DNA of 64,000 nt from Pseudanabaena sp. SR411 (GCF_002251945.1 NZ_NDHW01000037.1:62001-126000), one strand, 5' to 3'; shown: positions 34,735-44,430, counted from the first letter of the stretch. Notes: generated from the sequence alone by a model not told the origin. Translations and numbers: made by a program.

Positions 34735-35459
34735 TTAACTATAGAATCTCTGGTAGTCCAAAAAAGGAAAGGATGAACATAGAGGAAGAGAATCATTGTA
34801 GTGATGGATAAAATTCCAAATAGCACCAATATGATTTTCTAACTTTTTAGAAAAAGCTAGAGCTTTCCTAACCAGACGCGATACTCGTTGCCTGAGGGTG
34901 CAATTAAACCTTTCAATATAGCTAGTTTTACCCGTTTCTTTACCCACAACCCAATGACCCTTACGGGGAAGAACATTCGGATAAGCTGACCAGAAGTCGG
35001 TGTAACAGACAGCACACTGACGATAGACTGGAGGTAGAGAATCCCATAACTTTTAAGCTGATGCACCAGAGTGATCGCCAATATAACAACCAACAATTTC
35101 ACGCGTCTCAACATCAAGACCTAACCATACCCACAGTTGATTGTCGGTGTTACCGAAAAATGACCATAATTCGTCCATCTGTATAGTCAGACGACGTTTA
35201 GGACGTATCTCTGTAACCAACGTTCTGACACTTTCAGCACTCTTGCAATCCCTCCTAACGGGATTTTTTCCAATAGCAGTCGCTCCAGCAGAGATTGCAT
35301 GGGTTGAATAGGTTCTAACACTCTTTGATATTGAGGATTTTCAACAAATTGACGACCACAGTCTCGACACTTGTAATTTTGTTTGCCGTGACGGGTTTTA
35401 CCATTTTTTACCACTGACTCGCAATGGCACGATAGGCAGTTTGGTCTGGGCTCTGTCAT
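34735..35459 (-). pseudogene. Decayed IS1-family transposase
   Basis: Reading from 35459, an intact InsA-like N terminus with zinc-ribbon cysteines (CLSCHCES, YKCRDCG) and HTH is followed by a frame change near 35190. The InsB-like part (MDELWSFFGNTDNQLWVWLG) then hits an in-frame TAA near 35055 where a Gln codon is expected (GASA-stop-KLWDSLPP). It resumes to ERFNCTLRQRVSRLVRKALA. Frameshift plus nonsense mutation make it inactive. Terminal repeats could not be recognised. Confidence 0.85.
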
Positions 35460-35666
35460 GGGCTAATTTAGGACTACCTAAATTCATCACATCTCTTGAA
35501 AGCTAATTTGAGCAAGCTAGATTTATAGCTTTACTTCGTTAGTGCGATCGCTTCCCATAGCAAATTTATTACTTACAATGCCACAGGTTTAAAATTATTA
35601 TTAGCGATCGCGATTGCATTCAAAATCAAGATAAAATCGAGAAATTAATGGGAGAAACAACCAGCT

Positions 35667-36176
35667 ATGGCTAAAAAATCTAGAGAATTTAGTGAACTTG
35701 TCCGCCAGCAAAAATGGGAGAAAGCCAGCAATAAGTCATTCGAGAAATTGCAAAAAACTGTTAAACAGGATTTTGGCGAGGATGTACAGATGGTGAGAAA
35801 CATGGAAGGAATTGCCAAGATGTCTGAGGTTTTGAAAGACTTCATTAGACCCTATGCTGATATTTCCCAGAACAAAAAAGAGCTTCAGCGCCTGTTAGAG
35901 ACCGCAGTGACAGCTTGGGATTTAGCGCTTATGCCAAAATAAAAAAGGGAATCTGAGTTAGACCAAATATTTGCCTCAATGCTTAAAAAAGCTAAGAAGA
36001 ATATAGATAAAGAGGATCTTGCGACTAGTAGAGCTTTGATTGAAGACTTTATTGATCGTAAATTAAAGTATTTTGCCGATGAGCAGCGACAAGTCATAGA
36101 TTTTCAGTTAGAGTACCTTGGTCGAGGTTCATACCATCTCTCAGTAGCCTCCTCAATGTTCAAATCATCAATCTAA
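35667..36176 (+). pseudogene. Small unrecognised gene interrupted by an in-frame stop
   Basis: Two plus-strand frames, 35667-35942 (91 residues) and 35979-36176 (65 residues), share the same phase. The stop is a single TAA at 35940-35942. The codons between it and the next ATG continue a plausible helical protein (KRESELDQIFASMLKK). The whole would be about 169 residues, Lys/Glu-rich, with no recognised domain. Either one gene carries a recent nonsense mutation or two short proteins are made. The first part alone may be functional. Confidence 0.5.
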
Positions 36177-36207
36177 GCAAATTTTTGCATACTGTATTGA
36201 GGAAAAG

Positions 36208-36702
36208 CTACCAGCCCCAAGTACCTACCTCGCCTTTAAATGGCCCCACAATATCAGAAGTAATCCAGCCACCGTAAAAGTCACCCGCTTGCGGCGTGAT
36301 TAACTCGTCATTCACATAGCAAGCATCCATAAGGCTGCCGTAGAAACTTATTGAATCTTGAATATCCACGAAATTAGGAGTGGGGATAGAATATCGCCAT
36401 GCCGCATTTTGGATATATTTATCAGCGATCGCAATATCATAATATTGACTGATTCCCTTCCATTCACACCTTGTCCGCCGCGAAGTCTCGATCAGATACT
36501 CCATTTTAATATCTTCAATGGGAATGTAATAACAAGGCGGATGACTGGTTTCTAAAACTCGCTTAGCGCGTTGGGTTTCGGCAAGAACGATGCCATTACA
36601 GATAACGCGAATATGTTTCGTCATATCTTCTAGAATTGCGGGACGAGGATAGTCCCATACGGATTCTTGACCTGCTTGTGGTTCAATTCTTTGTGGATGC
36701 AT
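36208..36702 (-). CDS. DUF427 family protein
   Basis: The 164-residue protein matches the DUF427 family (NTP_transf_9-like β-fold). It shows PRPAILEDMTKHIRVICNG, HPPCYYIPIEDI and CEWKG...YYDI. The family is common in cyanobacteria and actinobacteria and has no established function. The gene lies downstream of the ergothioneine pair on the same strand, separated by 77 bp with a GCGC-core hairpin. Co-transcription is possible. Confidence 0.8.
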   Translation of the reverse strand: MHPQRIEPQAGQESVWDYPRPAILEDMTKHIRVICNGIVLAETQRAKRVLETSHPPCYYIPIEDIKMEYLIETSRRTRCEWKGISQYYDIAIADKYIQNAAWRYSIPTPNFVDIQDSISFYGSLMDACYVNDELITPQAGDFYGGWITSDIVGPFKGEVGTWGW

Positions 36703-36743
36703 TATTTTCTCCAGCGCTTTGCGCTCTCATTAAAAACAAATAA

Positions 36744-36788
36744 GCCATATAAAATCTGAAACGCTTTGCGTGTCAGATTTTATATGGC
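36744..36788. repeat. Long stem-loop overlapping the egtB 3' end
   Basis: Arms of about 21 nt (GCCATATAAAATCTG...ACGC and complement) with one internal mismatch and a TTT loop. The right arm includes the last codons of egtB. A smaller AGCGC-TTT-GCGCT hairpin follows near 36713-36725. Confidence 0.8.
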
Positions 36789-38105
36789 TACTCTGAAACC
36801 TGCGTGTTGATAGAAGTTGGGACGGAACCAGTTGCGGTAGTACCTCTCCGCTTCAGTTCCACTGGTAATCCATGAGCCGCCTGCCATCATATTGTGCTTC
36901 GTATCAAAATATGGCGCAGAATAATTCTCATAGAGATAATGCGGCTTATATCCTGTTAGTGGCGTTAAATGATCGCTGAGCCATTCCCACACATTACCGC
37001 GCAAGTCGTATAGTCCGACATCACTTTTGGCTTGAGGAAGATAACCAACGGGATTTGGAGAAGCAAATTTTAAATTGAGATTGTAATTTTCAGCTTGGCT
37101 ATCTGCTGTTTGAGCAAGTTCAGAAGAACCATAGGTTGCCAGATACCATTCAGCTTCGCTCATCAGGCGTGTATGATTTCCTTTCCAGCGACAATAGGCG
37201 TTCGCTTCATAATGATTGACCTCCACAGGAAAATCAAAGGGCATCGCAATTTCATCAAACATGGCACGATATTTATAGCTGTTAGCATCAGGAATCCAGA
37301 ATTTAGGATGCTTAATCTGATTCTCAACTTTCCAAGCCCATGATTGCTCATGCCAATAGGCTTGATTGTCGTAGCCGCCATCTTTGACAAAATCGAGAAA
37401 TTCAGCATTAGTAATTAGATATTTACTTGCCTGAAAAGTCGCCACATTCACTGTGCGATCGCCATATTCAATATCCCAACCATAGATATTTGAATCTTGA
37501 GGTTTGCCTAGTCGCACTGTACCACCCGTGACTTCAATCATTTCATTTGCCGTGGTATAGCCATTGGCGGGAGCATATTGCCAACTTTCGGGACGTTGCA
37601 GTTGATCAACAGGCAACTGGCGAATTAACATCGAAGAGGTTTCGATATGAATGTATTGATGCTCGATCGCCATCATCAACGCCCAAAGTGGATGCTCTGA
37701 ATTAATCGGCAGGGTAATATTTGTTAAGTTATTAATTAGCTCAGAAATTGCGTTATAAACTTGGTCGCGATATTGCCAAACATCTGTAACTTCTGCTTGG
37801 CGAAGATTATCAAAAATATTAGCTATTTCTTCGGGTTTCTCTGGATCAACTCCAAGTTCAAAAAGCCTTTCAAAATCAGGATTTAGGCGTTGATCTAATA
37901 AGCCAACTTTGACTAATTTATTAATATAAAAGGCTGCCGAATGCCCTAAATAGAAAATCAATAAATTGCGTAAGGGATCTGGATTTGTATAAAAAGTTTC
38001 TGGATTAACCAAACTTTTCATTAAGCTATCTTCAATTTGCCAAGCTCTTTGAAAATAGGCAAGAATTTCTGGGCGATCGCAACGGTGGAGATTTGGTGGT
38101 TGCAT
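36780..38105 (-). CDS. egtB: Sulfoxide synthase, OvoA-like EgtB of probable ergothioneine pathway
   Basis: The 441-residue protein has an N-terminal DinB-like domain with the iron ligands (GHSAAF, and HQYIHIE as HxxxHxE) and a C-terminal formylglycine-generating-enzyme-like domain (GNVWEWLSDH, GGSWITS, RNWFRP). The N-terminal text LRNLLIFYLGHSAAFYINKL is OvoA-like rather than mycobacterial EgtB-like. The enzyme joins cysteine sulfur to a histidine derivative with O2. Because egtD lies 15 bp upstream, hercynine is the likely substrate, in line with reports that cyanobacterial EgtB arose from an OvoA-type ancestor. Ovothiol synthesis is the alternative. Confidence 0.82.
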   Translation of the reverse strand: MQPPNLHRCDRPEILAYFQRAWQIEDSLMKSLVNPETFYTNPDPLRNLLIFYLGHSAAFYINKLVKVGLLDQRLNPDFERLFELGVDPEKPEEIANIFDNLRQAEVTDVWQYRDQVYNAISELINNLTNITLPINSEHPLWALMMAIEHQYIHIETSSMLIRQLPVDQLQRPESWQYAPANGYTTANEMIEVTGGTVRLGKPQDSNIYGWDIEYGDRTVNVATFQASKYLITNAEFLDFVKDGGYDNQAYWHEQSWAWKVENQIKHPKFWIPDANSYKYRAMFDEIAMPFDFPVEVNHYEANAYCRWKGNHTRLMSEAEWYLATYGSSELAQTADSQAENYNLNLKFASPNPVGYLPQAKSDVGLYDLRGNVWEWLSDHLTPLTGYKPHYLYENYSAPYFDTKHNMMAGGSWITSGTEAERYYRNWFRPNFYQHAGFRVAI

Positions 38106-38120
38106 AGAATTAAGGCAATA

Positions 38121-39140
38121 TTAATTATGGGGAACTTGACAAAGAACTAAGCCAAACCATTTTTGGGGATCTGTCCAGATTTTGACGGTTTCTAAACCCT
38201 GCGATCGCAGTTGTGCTTGAACTTTTTCTAAGTCAAATTTACGCGAGATCTCCGTAAGAATGCTTTCACCTGCTTCAAATTGAACCTTGAGATCGAGTAT
38301 TTCGAGAGATGCTTGATGGGGCGATCGCGCATGTAAATACATTTCAATTTGATGATCGATCTCGTTATAAATGGCTTGGTGCTTAAATAAATCGAGATCA
38401 AAATCACCTTGAAATCGCCAATTTAAATGGGCAAGCATATTCAAGTTAAAGGCAGCCGTTACTTCTTGACTATCGTTATAAGCGGCTTCTAAGATTTCTT
38501 TCGGTTTCTGCAAATCAATTCCTAATAAGAAATAATCTCCTTGAGTCAAAGCATGGGAAACCTTACCTAAAAAATCATTGGATTCGGATTCTGTGAAGTT
38601 ACCGATCGAGCTACCTAAAAAGAAAATCATCCGCGATCGCAAATGGTTTTTGCCCAAGTGAAATAACGCTTCGTCATATGTGCCAATCAGTCCTTCAATG
38701 GATAAATCGGAATATTTTTGTTGTAAATGTAAGACTGTAGTTTTGAGAATGCCACCACTCACATCAATGGGAATATAGCTAAAAGCATCGGGTATGACTT
38801 TAGTTAAGGAGTTAGCAACTTTTTGATAAGCATTTAATAAATAATGAGTTTTTGCAGAGCTACCGCTACCTAGTTCTACCAATTCACAGCAACCTGTAAT
38901 TGCTGCAATTTCATCAGCGTATTGATTGAGAATCCATGCTTCGGTGCGGGTGGGATAATATTCAGGTAAATCACAAATCTGCTCAAATAATTCTGAACCG
39001 TGATCGTCATAAAAATACTTGGGCGGCAAACTCTTCGGTTTTTTTGTTAATCCTTGAACAACATCATGACCATCTTTTTCAAAAATTTGATTAGTCGATG
39101 AATTATGTTGATGGAGTATTTGTAAATGCTTAACTGTCAT
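38121..39140 (-). CDS. egtD: L-histidine Nα-methyltransferase EgtD
   Basis: EgtD trimethylates histidine to hercynine, the first step of ergothioneine synthesis. The 339-residue protein has the family opening KSLPPKYFYDDHGSELFEQI, followed by PEYYPTRTEAWIL and the SAM-binding ELGSGSSAKTHYLL. IFFLGSSIGNF and a C-terminal barrel follow. It starts the probable egtD-egtB operon; the downstream gene begins 15 bp after its stop. No egtE-type C-S lyase is in the window. Confidence 0.92.
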   Translation of the reverse strand: MTVKHLQILHQHNSSTNQIFEKDGHDVVQGLTKKPKSLPPKYFYDDHGSELFEQICDLPEYYPTRTEAWILNQYADEIAAITGCCELVELGSGSSAKTHYLLNAYQKVANSLTKVIPDAFSYIPIDVSGGILKTTVLHLQQKYSDLSIEGLIGTYDEALFHLGKNHLRSRMIFFLGSSIGNFTESESNDFLGKVSHALTQGDYFLLGIDLQKPKEILEAAYNDSQEVTAAFNLNMLAHLNWRFQGDFDLDLFKHQAIYNEIDHQIEMYLHARSPHQASLEILDLKVQFEAGESILTEISRKFDLEKVQAQLRSQGLETVKIWTDPQKWFGLVLCQVPHN

Positions 39141-39232
39141 GCTCGGATTTATGTCTGTTGATGTTTATACGATAGATTAATTTTTTTGGATGAAAGCTAG
39201 AAACTCCTTTTTATATAACAATCCTAATTTAT

Positions 39233-39261
39233 AGAAGAGCAGCCTGAAAGGCTGCTCTTCT
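39233..39261. terminator. Perfect 13-bp stem-loop at the tspO 3' end
   Basis: AGAAGAGCAGCCT-GAA-AGGCTGCTCTTCT abuts the tspO stop (39261-39263). Confidence 0.75.
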
Positions 39262-39734
39262 TAGGGTTGCTGTGGATTTAATCTTGCCATCACCCATGTT
39301 ACATATGTGCCGACGGGACTCCAAAGCAAATAGGGTAATAATAACCATCCTGCCAAGCTGGAGATTTGCCAAACTTGAGTTGTTAAAACTAACCCCAATA
39401 TAAAACCGATCGCTCCTACGAGTGCCCCTAACCTGACATTACGAAATCGGGTCATCACTGGGGTATAGGCTAAAATTGCAATTTCCAAGATCGCATAGCC
39501 AACCATCAGTAACCATGTGTTAACTGTGGCAGGTTGGGCTTCCCAGAGGAAGGCGGCGGAAGTGATGCCACAAATAAAAATCGCGATCCAAATAAAGGGA
39601 ATTGCGCCTTCAAAGGTGAGCCATCGTGGACGACGCAACCGCATAAACCATTTGTAGTCAGCGGGATAAAGCTTGTTGAGGGCAAATCCACCAACAAAGG
39701 AGATAACCACGATCGCTAGCCAAGTAATAATCAT
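39261..39734 (-). CDS. TspO/MBR-family membrane protein
   Basis: The 157-residue protein has five predicted membrane helices. Family text includes YKWFMRLRRPRWLTFEGAIPFIWI (loop 1) and later LLLPYLLWSPVGTYVTW. TspO proteins bind porphyrins and related ligands and modulate tetrapyrrole or stress responses; the exact role here is unknown. The gene overlaps the upstream DCC gene by 4 bp, so the two are translationally coupled. Confidence 0.85.
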   Translation of the reverse strand: MIITWLAIVVISFVGGFALNKLYPADYKWFMRLRRPRWLTFEGAIPFIWIAIFICGITSAAFLWEAQPATVNTWLLMVGYAILEIAILAYTPVMTRFRNVRLGALVGAIGFILGLVLTTQVWQISSLAGWLLLPYLLWSPVGTYVTWVMARLNPQQP

Positions 39735-40216
39735 GATGTTTCCTGATCGGCGATCGCACAGCCATCAGTACAACCTTGCAATCTTTGCCGACGTTCAGCA
39801 ACGATAGTTTGGAGATCGGCGCGACCAGTTAGTAAAAGGCGATAGTCTGCCCAAACGCCATAAAGTGCATCGGCTAAGCTCCCGACTAATGGCAATTTGG
39901 TAATTGCATAGATCCAACCGATGCCTAGAATGTCATAGGTTTGGCGAAATACTTCAACATTTTGAACGATCTCACCATTAGGCAACACTGCATGAATCCG
40001 TCCCATGGCAGTCTCAAAATCAATCCCCGCATTGTCAGCAGGATTGTAGTCATCGGCGGCGATATCCACAAATTTAATCAAACCGCGATCGCCATCTTTG
40101 CCTTTTAAAAAGTTAACTTCACGCACACAGAGAGGACAAGCGCCATCGTATAGCAGCTTAATTTTCCATGTGGACGCTTGGGGGGCGAGTTTGTCTGTTA
40201 CCTGTGGAGATAGCAT
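39731..40216 (-). CDS. DCC-family (DUF393) thioredoxin-fold protein
   Basis: The 161-residue protein carries the family signature YDGACPLCVREV (DxxCxxC) near residues 24-35. The family is predicted to be a thiol-disulfide oxidoreductase-like fold, often without a known substrate. It overlaps tspO by 4 bp. The C terminus contains two further Cys (GCTDGCAI). Function beyond possible redox activity is unknown. Confidence 0.82.
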   Translation of the reverse strand: MLSPQVTDKLAPQASTWKIKLLYDGACPLCVREVNFLKGKDGDRGLIKFVDIAADDYNPADNAGIDFETAMGRIHAVLPNGEIVQNVEVFRQTYDILGIGWIYAITKLPLVGSLADALYGVWADYRLLLTGRADLQTIVAERRQRLQGCTDGCAIADQETS

Positions 40217-40280
40217 TTGGTTCGGCTGATGTAGTTTCTAGCCCTATTTTATCGAGATCGCTTTGGATTTATCTTTGCAC

Positions 40281-40321
40281 AAAGGAATAGATACGACGCA
40301 AAGCGTCGCATCTATTCCTTT
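40281..40321. repeat. 19-bp stem-loop with one mismatch, core GACGC-AAA-GCGTC
   Basis: Lies between the DCC gene start and the next minus-strand gene's stop. A second hairpin follows at 40336-40358. Confidence 0.75.
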
Positions 40322-40335
40322 AGATTAGTAAATTA

Positions 40336-40358
40336 ATGGCGCGGCTTCGCCGCGCCAT
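40336..40358. terminator. Perfect 10-bp GC-rich stem-loop
   Basis: ATGGCGCGGC-TTC-GCCGCGCCAT downstream of the MBL-fold gene at 40394. Likely terminator. Confidence 0.7.
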
Positions 40359-40393
40359 CAAAAATATAATTCTTTGTTTTATGGAAGCCTATA

Positions 40394-41278
40394 TCAAACT
40401 TTAACTAGGGGCTTGGAACCAGTGCGAACAGGAATAGAAATATACATGCCTTCCCTAGCCATCACCGCTCCCGCAAACTTCTCTTGAGCTAGCCGACCAA
40501 ACTCATCTAACTGATCGTCACTATGCAAAGGATCATGATGGAAAATTACGAGCGTCTTCACATTGGCAGCCTCAGCAACTTTGATCGCCTCTTGCCATGT
40601 CGAATGCCCCCAGCCGATTTTGGGACTGGAGCTTGACCAATATTCTTCATCAGAATAAGTAGCATCCATAATCAACACATCAGCATCACGCGCCAGATAT
40701 ACCAGATTTTCATCAATGCGATCGCCAAAATGTTCAGTATCCGTCGCATAAACCGCCACGCGATCGCCACAACTCACTCGATAACCTGTCGCCTCCCCTG
40801 GATGATTCAGCAGCCCTGTCTCAATAGTGACCCCATTCCCAATCTCGATCACACTCGGAACTTCAACATCAAAAAACTCTAAACATGAAGCCATCACCCT
40901 TAATGGCACAGGAAAATTAGGATGATGCATCTGCTCCTCTAAGCGTTCCTGCATCGTTTGCCCTGTCGGGGCAATTTTCCCGTAAATTTTAAATAGATTC
41001 CCTTTCACAAAAGCAGGTGTAAAAAAAGGAAACCCCTGAACATGATCCCAATGGCTATGGGTAAAGAAAATACTCGCCTCGATCGGCATCTGCTTTAACA
41101 GATGCTGTCCTAACACCCTAATCCCCGTTCCCCCATCAAAGATGATACGTTCACCTTGGCAACGCATTTCTACACAAGGCGTATTGCCACCATAGCGTAC
41201 TGTGGTTGGACCAGGGGTAGCTATACTGCCACGCACACCCCAAAAATGAATAGAGAACTCGCTGTCAGAAATGGACAT
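40394..41278 (-). CDS. MBL-fold metallo-hydrolase
   Basis: The 294-residue protein has a complete metallo-β-lactamase site: THSHWDHVQG (HxHxDH), a later Asp in DADVLIMDATYSDEE, and FHHDPLHSD. The N-terminal HFWGVRGSIATPG and GGNTPCVEM resemble cyclic-nucleotide phosphodiesterase/PhnP-like members. It is likely cytoplasmic. It is monocistronic. The substrate is not identifiable from sequence. Confidence 0.85.
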   Translation of the reverse strand: MSISDSEFSIHFWGVRGSIATPGPTTVRYGGNTPCVEMRCQGERIIFDGGTGIRVLGQHLLKQMPIEASIFFTHSHWDHVQGFPFFTPAFVKGNLFKIYGKIAPTGQTMQERLEEQMHHPNFPVPLRVMASCLEFFDVEVPSVIEIGNGVTIETGLLNHPGEATGYRVSCGDRVAVYATDTEHFGDRIDENLVYLARDADVLIMDATYSDEEYWSSSSPKIGWGHSTWQEAIKVAEAANVKTLVIFHHDPLHSDDQLDEFGRLAQEKFAGAVMAREGMYISIPVRTGSKPLVKV

Positions 41279-41793
41279 TAGCTAACTCATTGTCAGAGAA
41301 TTTTGAACCATTGGGGCAAGTCTGAAAACCTAGAAAATTTTAGTAAATTTCTACTTTTAAATTGTTAATCTCAACACTAAGCGTGAATACTAAACGACAT
41401 TACAAATCTTGCGACTCTTAGCTGCATTACTGTTCAGTTGTTACAATTTATTATCTAGTATGAATAGCAGCTATGTACTACTCACCTAAAATTTAAATCT
41501 AGACACCTTTAATTTTAGCAGTCCCATAGAATAAGCAAGATTGGTAGGAAACGATTAAAATATCAGAACGCTGTATCAGAATAATTACCCAATCAATCAA
41601 ATTAGATTTGGGTATATGCTAACCCTATGTATTGCTTTGTGGCTATCAGCTTTTAGTACTAGCTAGCGACAGACAGACATCGTGAGGAACTAGCAAATTA
41701 CAAAAAATGTTTTTTACACGTGCGGCAAGGTCACACCTGTAAAAAGTAAGTTCTTCAAATTATAGATTTTTTATAAATTTTGGATACAAGTTT
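41279..41793. other. 515-bp gene-free region upstream of the Cu+-ATPase gene
   Basis: No coding frame, tRNA or known RNA motif was recognised. It contains an imperfect TACCCAA...TTGGGTA inverted repeat near 41586-41615 and the hairpin at 41711-41745. It presumably holds divergent promoters for the MBL-fold gene and the copper ATPase. Confidence 0.5.
41711..41745 (+). promoter_or_regulatory. Inverted repeat in the Cu+-ATPase leader
   Basis: TTTTTACACGTG and CACCTGTAAAAA form 12-nt arms with one mismatch around an 11-nt loop, 48 bp before the GTG start. It may be an operator or an mRNA hairpin; no known family was recognised. Confidence 0.4.
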
Positions 41794-44154
41794 GTGGTAC
41801 TGACTCAATCAATAGCAACAGCATCTTCTGCCCTACAGTCTAGCTCCTTAACCCTAGCGATCGCAGGCATGAAGTGCGCGGGTTGTGTGGCAACAGTTGA
41901 AAAGCGTTTGCTAGCCTGTGACGGGGTAAAGGCGGCAAGTGTGAATTTACTAACGGAGAAAGCAACCGTAGTTTATGGTGGTGAAAGCTTGCCACAGGAT
42001 TTAGCACCACAATTGATTGAGGCGATCGCCAAAGCAGGTTTTGCGGCGGAGTTGATTAATAAAGGCGATCGCCAATCTTCTCGCAATGCTGTATCTAAAA
42101 ATTCCCCTCAAAGTTCTGGGTTCGGGCTGACCAAAGAAATTGTTATTCCTGCCTCGTTGGTGATTTTAGCGATCGTCGGACATTTGGGTTTAATCGGTGT
42201 CGCTGATTTGCCCTTGATTGGCAATATGTATGCCCATTGGCTAGTCTCAACCGTAGCCTTAGGCTGGATCGGTCGTCCGATTTGGTGGGATGGCTTGAAA
42301 TCACTGTGGTATCGCGCCCCCAATATGAACTCCTTGGTGGGTTTAGGAACAATTTCGGCATATTTAGCTAGCACGATCGCCTTATTTGTACCGCAGTTAA
42401 ATTGGCAATGCTTTTTTGAAGAGCCTGTAATGCTTTTGGGTTTTGTGCTTCTGGGACAAGCTCTGTTAGAACGCGCTAAGGGCAAAGCCTCAAATGCAAT
42501 TCGCGCTTTGATGGAGTTGCAACCTGCTAGCGCCAGATTATTAATCAATAGCACTGATGGCGATCTGCAAGTACCAATGGCAGTCGAAGATCTGCAAGTA
42601 GGCGATCGCATCGTGGTTTGGGCTGGAGAAAAAATCCCCGTTGATGGCGAAATTATTGGTGGTGGTTCTAGCGTTGATGAGTCAATGCTCACGGGTGAAT
42701 CAAGCCCTGTTGCTAAGCAATTGGGAGCGCGAGTCACTGGGGGAACCTTGAATTTGACAGGCGCGATTACAGTCCAAGTTTTGCAAACTGGCTCGGAAAC
42801 GACTTTGGCGCGGATTGTCTCGCTCGTAGAATCAGCGCAGGCAAGCAAAGCCCCGATTCAATATCTAGCCGATCGCGTAGCAGGATATTTTGCTTACTCA
42901 GTGATGGCGATCGCCGCTTTGACATTTTTGACATGGTACGGATTGCTCCATGCCGAAATTGTGTTTAGTTTGAAATTAGCGATCGCAGTTTTAGTAGTGG
43001 CTTGTCCCTGTGCGCTAGGATTGGCAACGCCAACAGCAATCATGGTCGGTACTGGGATCGGTGCAGAAAAGGGCATCTTAATCAAAGGTGGGGCAAGTCT
43101 AGAAAAGATCGATCAATTGTCGGCAGTGATCTTTGATAAAACAGGCACTTTGACCACAGGTAAGCCTGAAGTCACCGATGTGATCACCAATGACTTAATC
43201 GTTTTTGGGCGCAAACTAATCGAGCAAACTACTTTTAAGAGTATGGTCGAAGAGCGCGAAGTCCCAGCTTCCGCTTTACGGTTGTTGCAACTAGCTGCTA
43301 GTGCCGAAACTGGCGCAAATCATATTCTCGGTGCAGCGACGATCGCTAAGGCTCAAGAGTTAAATATCGAGGTACTGCCAACACAATCTTCGCAAATTGT
43401 GACGGGCTGTGGTGTTGAAGCAATATTGACCACAGGAGAAGAAATTCTGGTGGGTAATAGTGCATGGTTGCGCGATCGCCAAGTGGAAATTTCTGACGAG
43501 ATGCTAGAGCGTTCTCAGAATTTAGCAGAATTCGGCAAAACTCCAATTTTTATAGCTGTGGATTATCAACTGGTGGGGATCATCGCCATGCGCGATCGCC
43601 TTAAACCTGAAGCCCCAGAAGTTGTGCGCCAAATCGAAGCGATGGGTTTACAGGTTTGGATGCTCACGGGTGATCATCAAGAAACTGCCAAGGCGATCGC
43701 CAACCAATTAGGCATTCCCCCCGAACGGGCGATCGCTGAAGTCAAGCCCGACGGCAAGGCTGCCACGGTGATGAAATTAATCGCCGAAGGTCAGCGGGTG
43801 GCGATGATTGGGGATGGGGTTAATGATGCTCCAGCCTTAGCCAGTGCCACTATAGGCATTGCCCTCAGTTCAGGAACTGATGTAGCCATGGAAACCGCCG
43901 ATATTGTATTAATGCGTCATGACATCAGCGATGTTGTCCCCGCAATCCAACTCAGTCGCGCCACCTTCAGCAAAATTCGCCAAAATCTATTTTGGGCTTT
44001 TGCTTACAACACATTAGCGATTCCCGTCGCCGCAGGTATTCTTTATCCCAGTTTTGGTATTTCTCTCAATCCCACGATCGCAGGTTTAGCAATGGCATTT
44101 AGTTCTGTCAGTGTGGTTTTGAGTTCGCTGTCATTGCGAGCCAGAAAACAATAG
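41794..44154 (+). CDS. ctaA: Copper-translocating P1B-type ATPase (CtaA-like)
   Basis: The 786-residue protein has an N-terminal heavy-metal-associated domain (GMKCAGC near residue 25) and eight predicted membrane helices. It shows TGES, the transport motif CPCALG, DKTGT and [10 protein letters not shown] in helix 7 and MAFSS in helix 8 specify Cu(I), subtype P1B-1. MKCxGC resembles CtaA, which with PacS supplies thylakoid plastocyanin. GTG at 41794 is taken as start. The normally conserved HP of the SEHPL motif is HI (GANHILGAA), which is unusual because this His-Pro affects ATP binding. Confidence 0.88.
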   Translation: MVLTQSIATASSALQSSSLTLAIAGMKCAGCVATVEKRLLACDGVKAASVNLLTEKATVVYGGESLPQDLAPQLIEAIAKAGFAAELINKGDRQSSRNAVSKNSPQSSGFGLTKEIVIPASLVILAIVGHLGLIGVADLPLIGNMYAHWLVSTVALGWIGRPIWWDGLKSLWYRAPNMNSLVGLGTISAYLASTIALFVPQLNWQCFFEEPVMLLGFVLLGQALLERAKGKASNAIRALMELQPASARLLINSTDGDLQVPMAVEDLQVGDRIVVWAGEKIPVDGEIIGGGSSVDESMLTGESSPVAKQLGARVTGGTLNLTGAITVQVLQTGSETTLARIVSLVESAQASKAPIQYLADRVAGYFAYSVMAIAALTFLTWYGLLHAEIVFSLKLAIAVLVVACPCALGLATPTAIMVGTGIGAEKGILIKGGASLEKIDQLSAVIFDKTGTLTTGKPEVTDVITNDLIVFGRKLIEQTTFKSMVEEREVPASALRLLQLAASAETGANHILGAATIAKAQELNIEVLPTQSSQIVTGCGVEAILTTGEEILVGNSAWLRDRQVEISDEMLERSQNLAEFGKTPIFIAVDYQLVGIIAMRDRLKPEAPEVVRQIEAMGLQVWMLTGDHQETAKAIANQLGIPPERAIAEVKPDGKAATVMKLIAEGQRVAMIGDGVNDAPALASATIGIALSSGTDVAMETADIVLMRHDISDVVPAIQLSRATFSKIRQNLFWAFAYNTLAIPVAAGILYPSFGISLNPTIAGLAMAFSSVSVVLSSLSLRARKQ

Positions 44155-44190
44155 GTTGTGCAGCGCAAAGCAAAGTACAACCTACTTTTT
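44151..44190 (+). terminator. Probable terminator of the Cu+-ATPase gene
   Basis: ATAGGTTGT...ACAACCTA stem followed by T7. The loop contains GCGCAAAGC. Confidence 0.7.
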
Positions 44191-44211
44191 TTGCAAAAAG
44201 ATCTAATGTAG

Positions 44212-44274
44212 GGGCATAGCATTCCCGCAAGAATCCATTCTTTTAGACTGTTTTAATTTGGGAATGCTATGCCC
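44212..44274. repeat. MITE-like inverted repeat
   Basis: GGGCATAGCATTCCC at 44212-44226 and its exact complement at 44260-44274 flank 33 bp. Such GGGCATAGCATTCCC-type repeats are common in cyanobacterial intergenic DNA. Confidence 0.6.
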
Positions 44275-44430
44275 TAACCTCGCAACGTGGGGACAATCTA
44301 TCGTTGAAAGCAAAGAGGGTTGAGTATTTGCGACTCAAGATTGTGGTGGGGAGTATAAAAATATTGGCGAAAATGCTACACCCATACAAATTTTTGTTTT
44401 TTTATTTACAAATCAATTAAGGAATACACC

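Noticed and set aside
42108-42848. 246-codon open frame antisense to the Cu+-ATPase gene
   Set aside because: The composition is the shadow of a conserved gene on the other strand; no domain, start signal or independent support.
44275-44430. ykkC (guanidine-I) or mini-ykkC riboswitch before the SMR gene
   Set aside because: None of the conserved aptamer segments or paired ACGR loops were found by eye.
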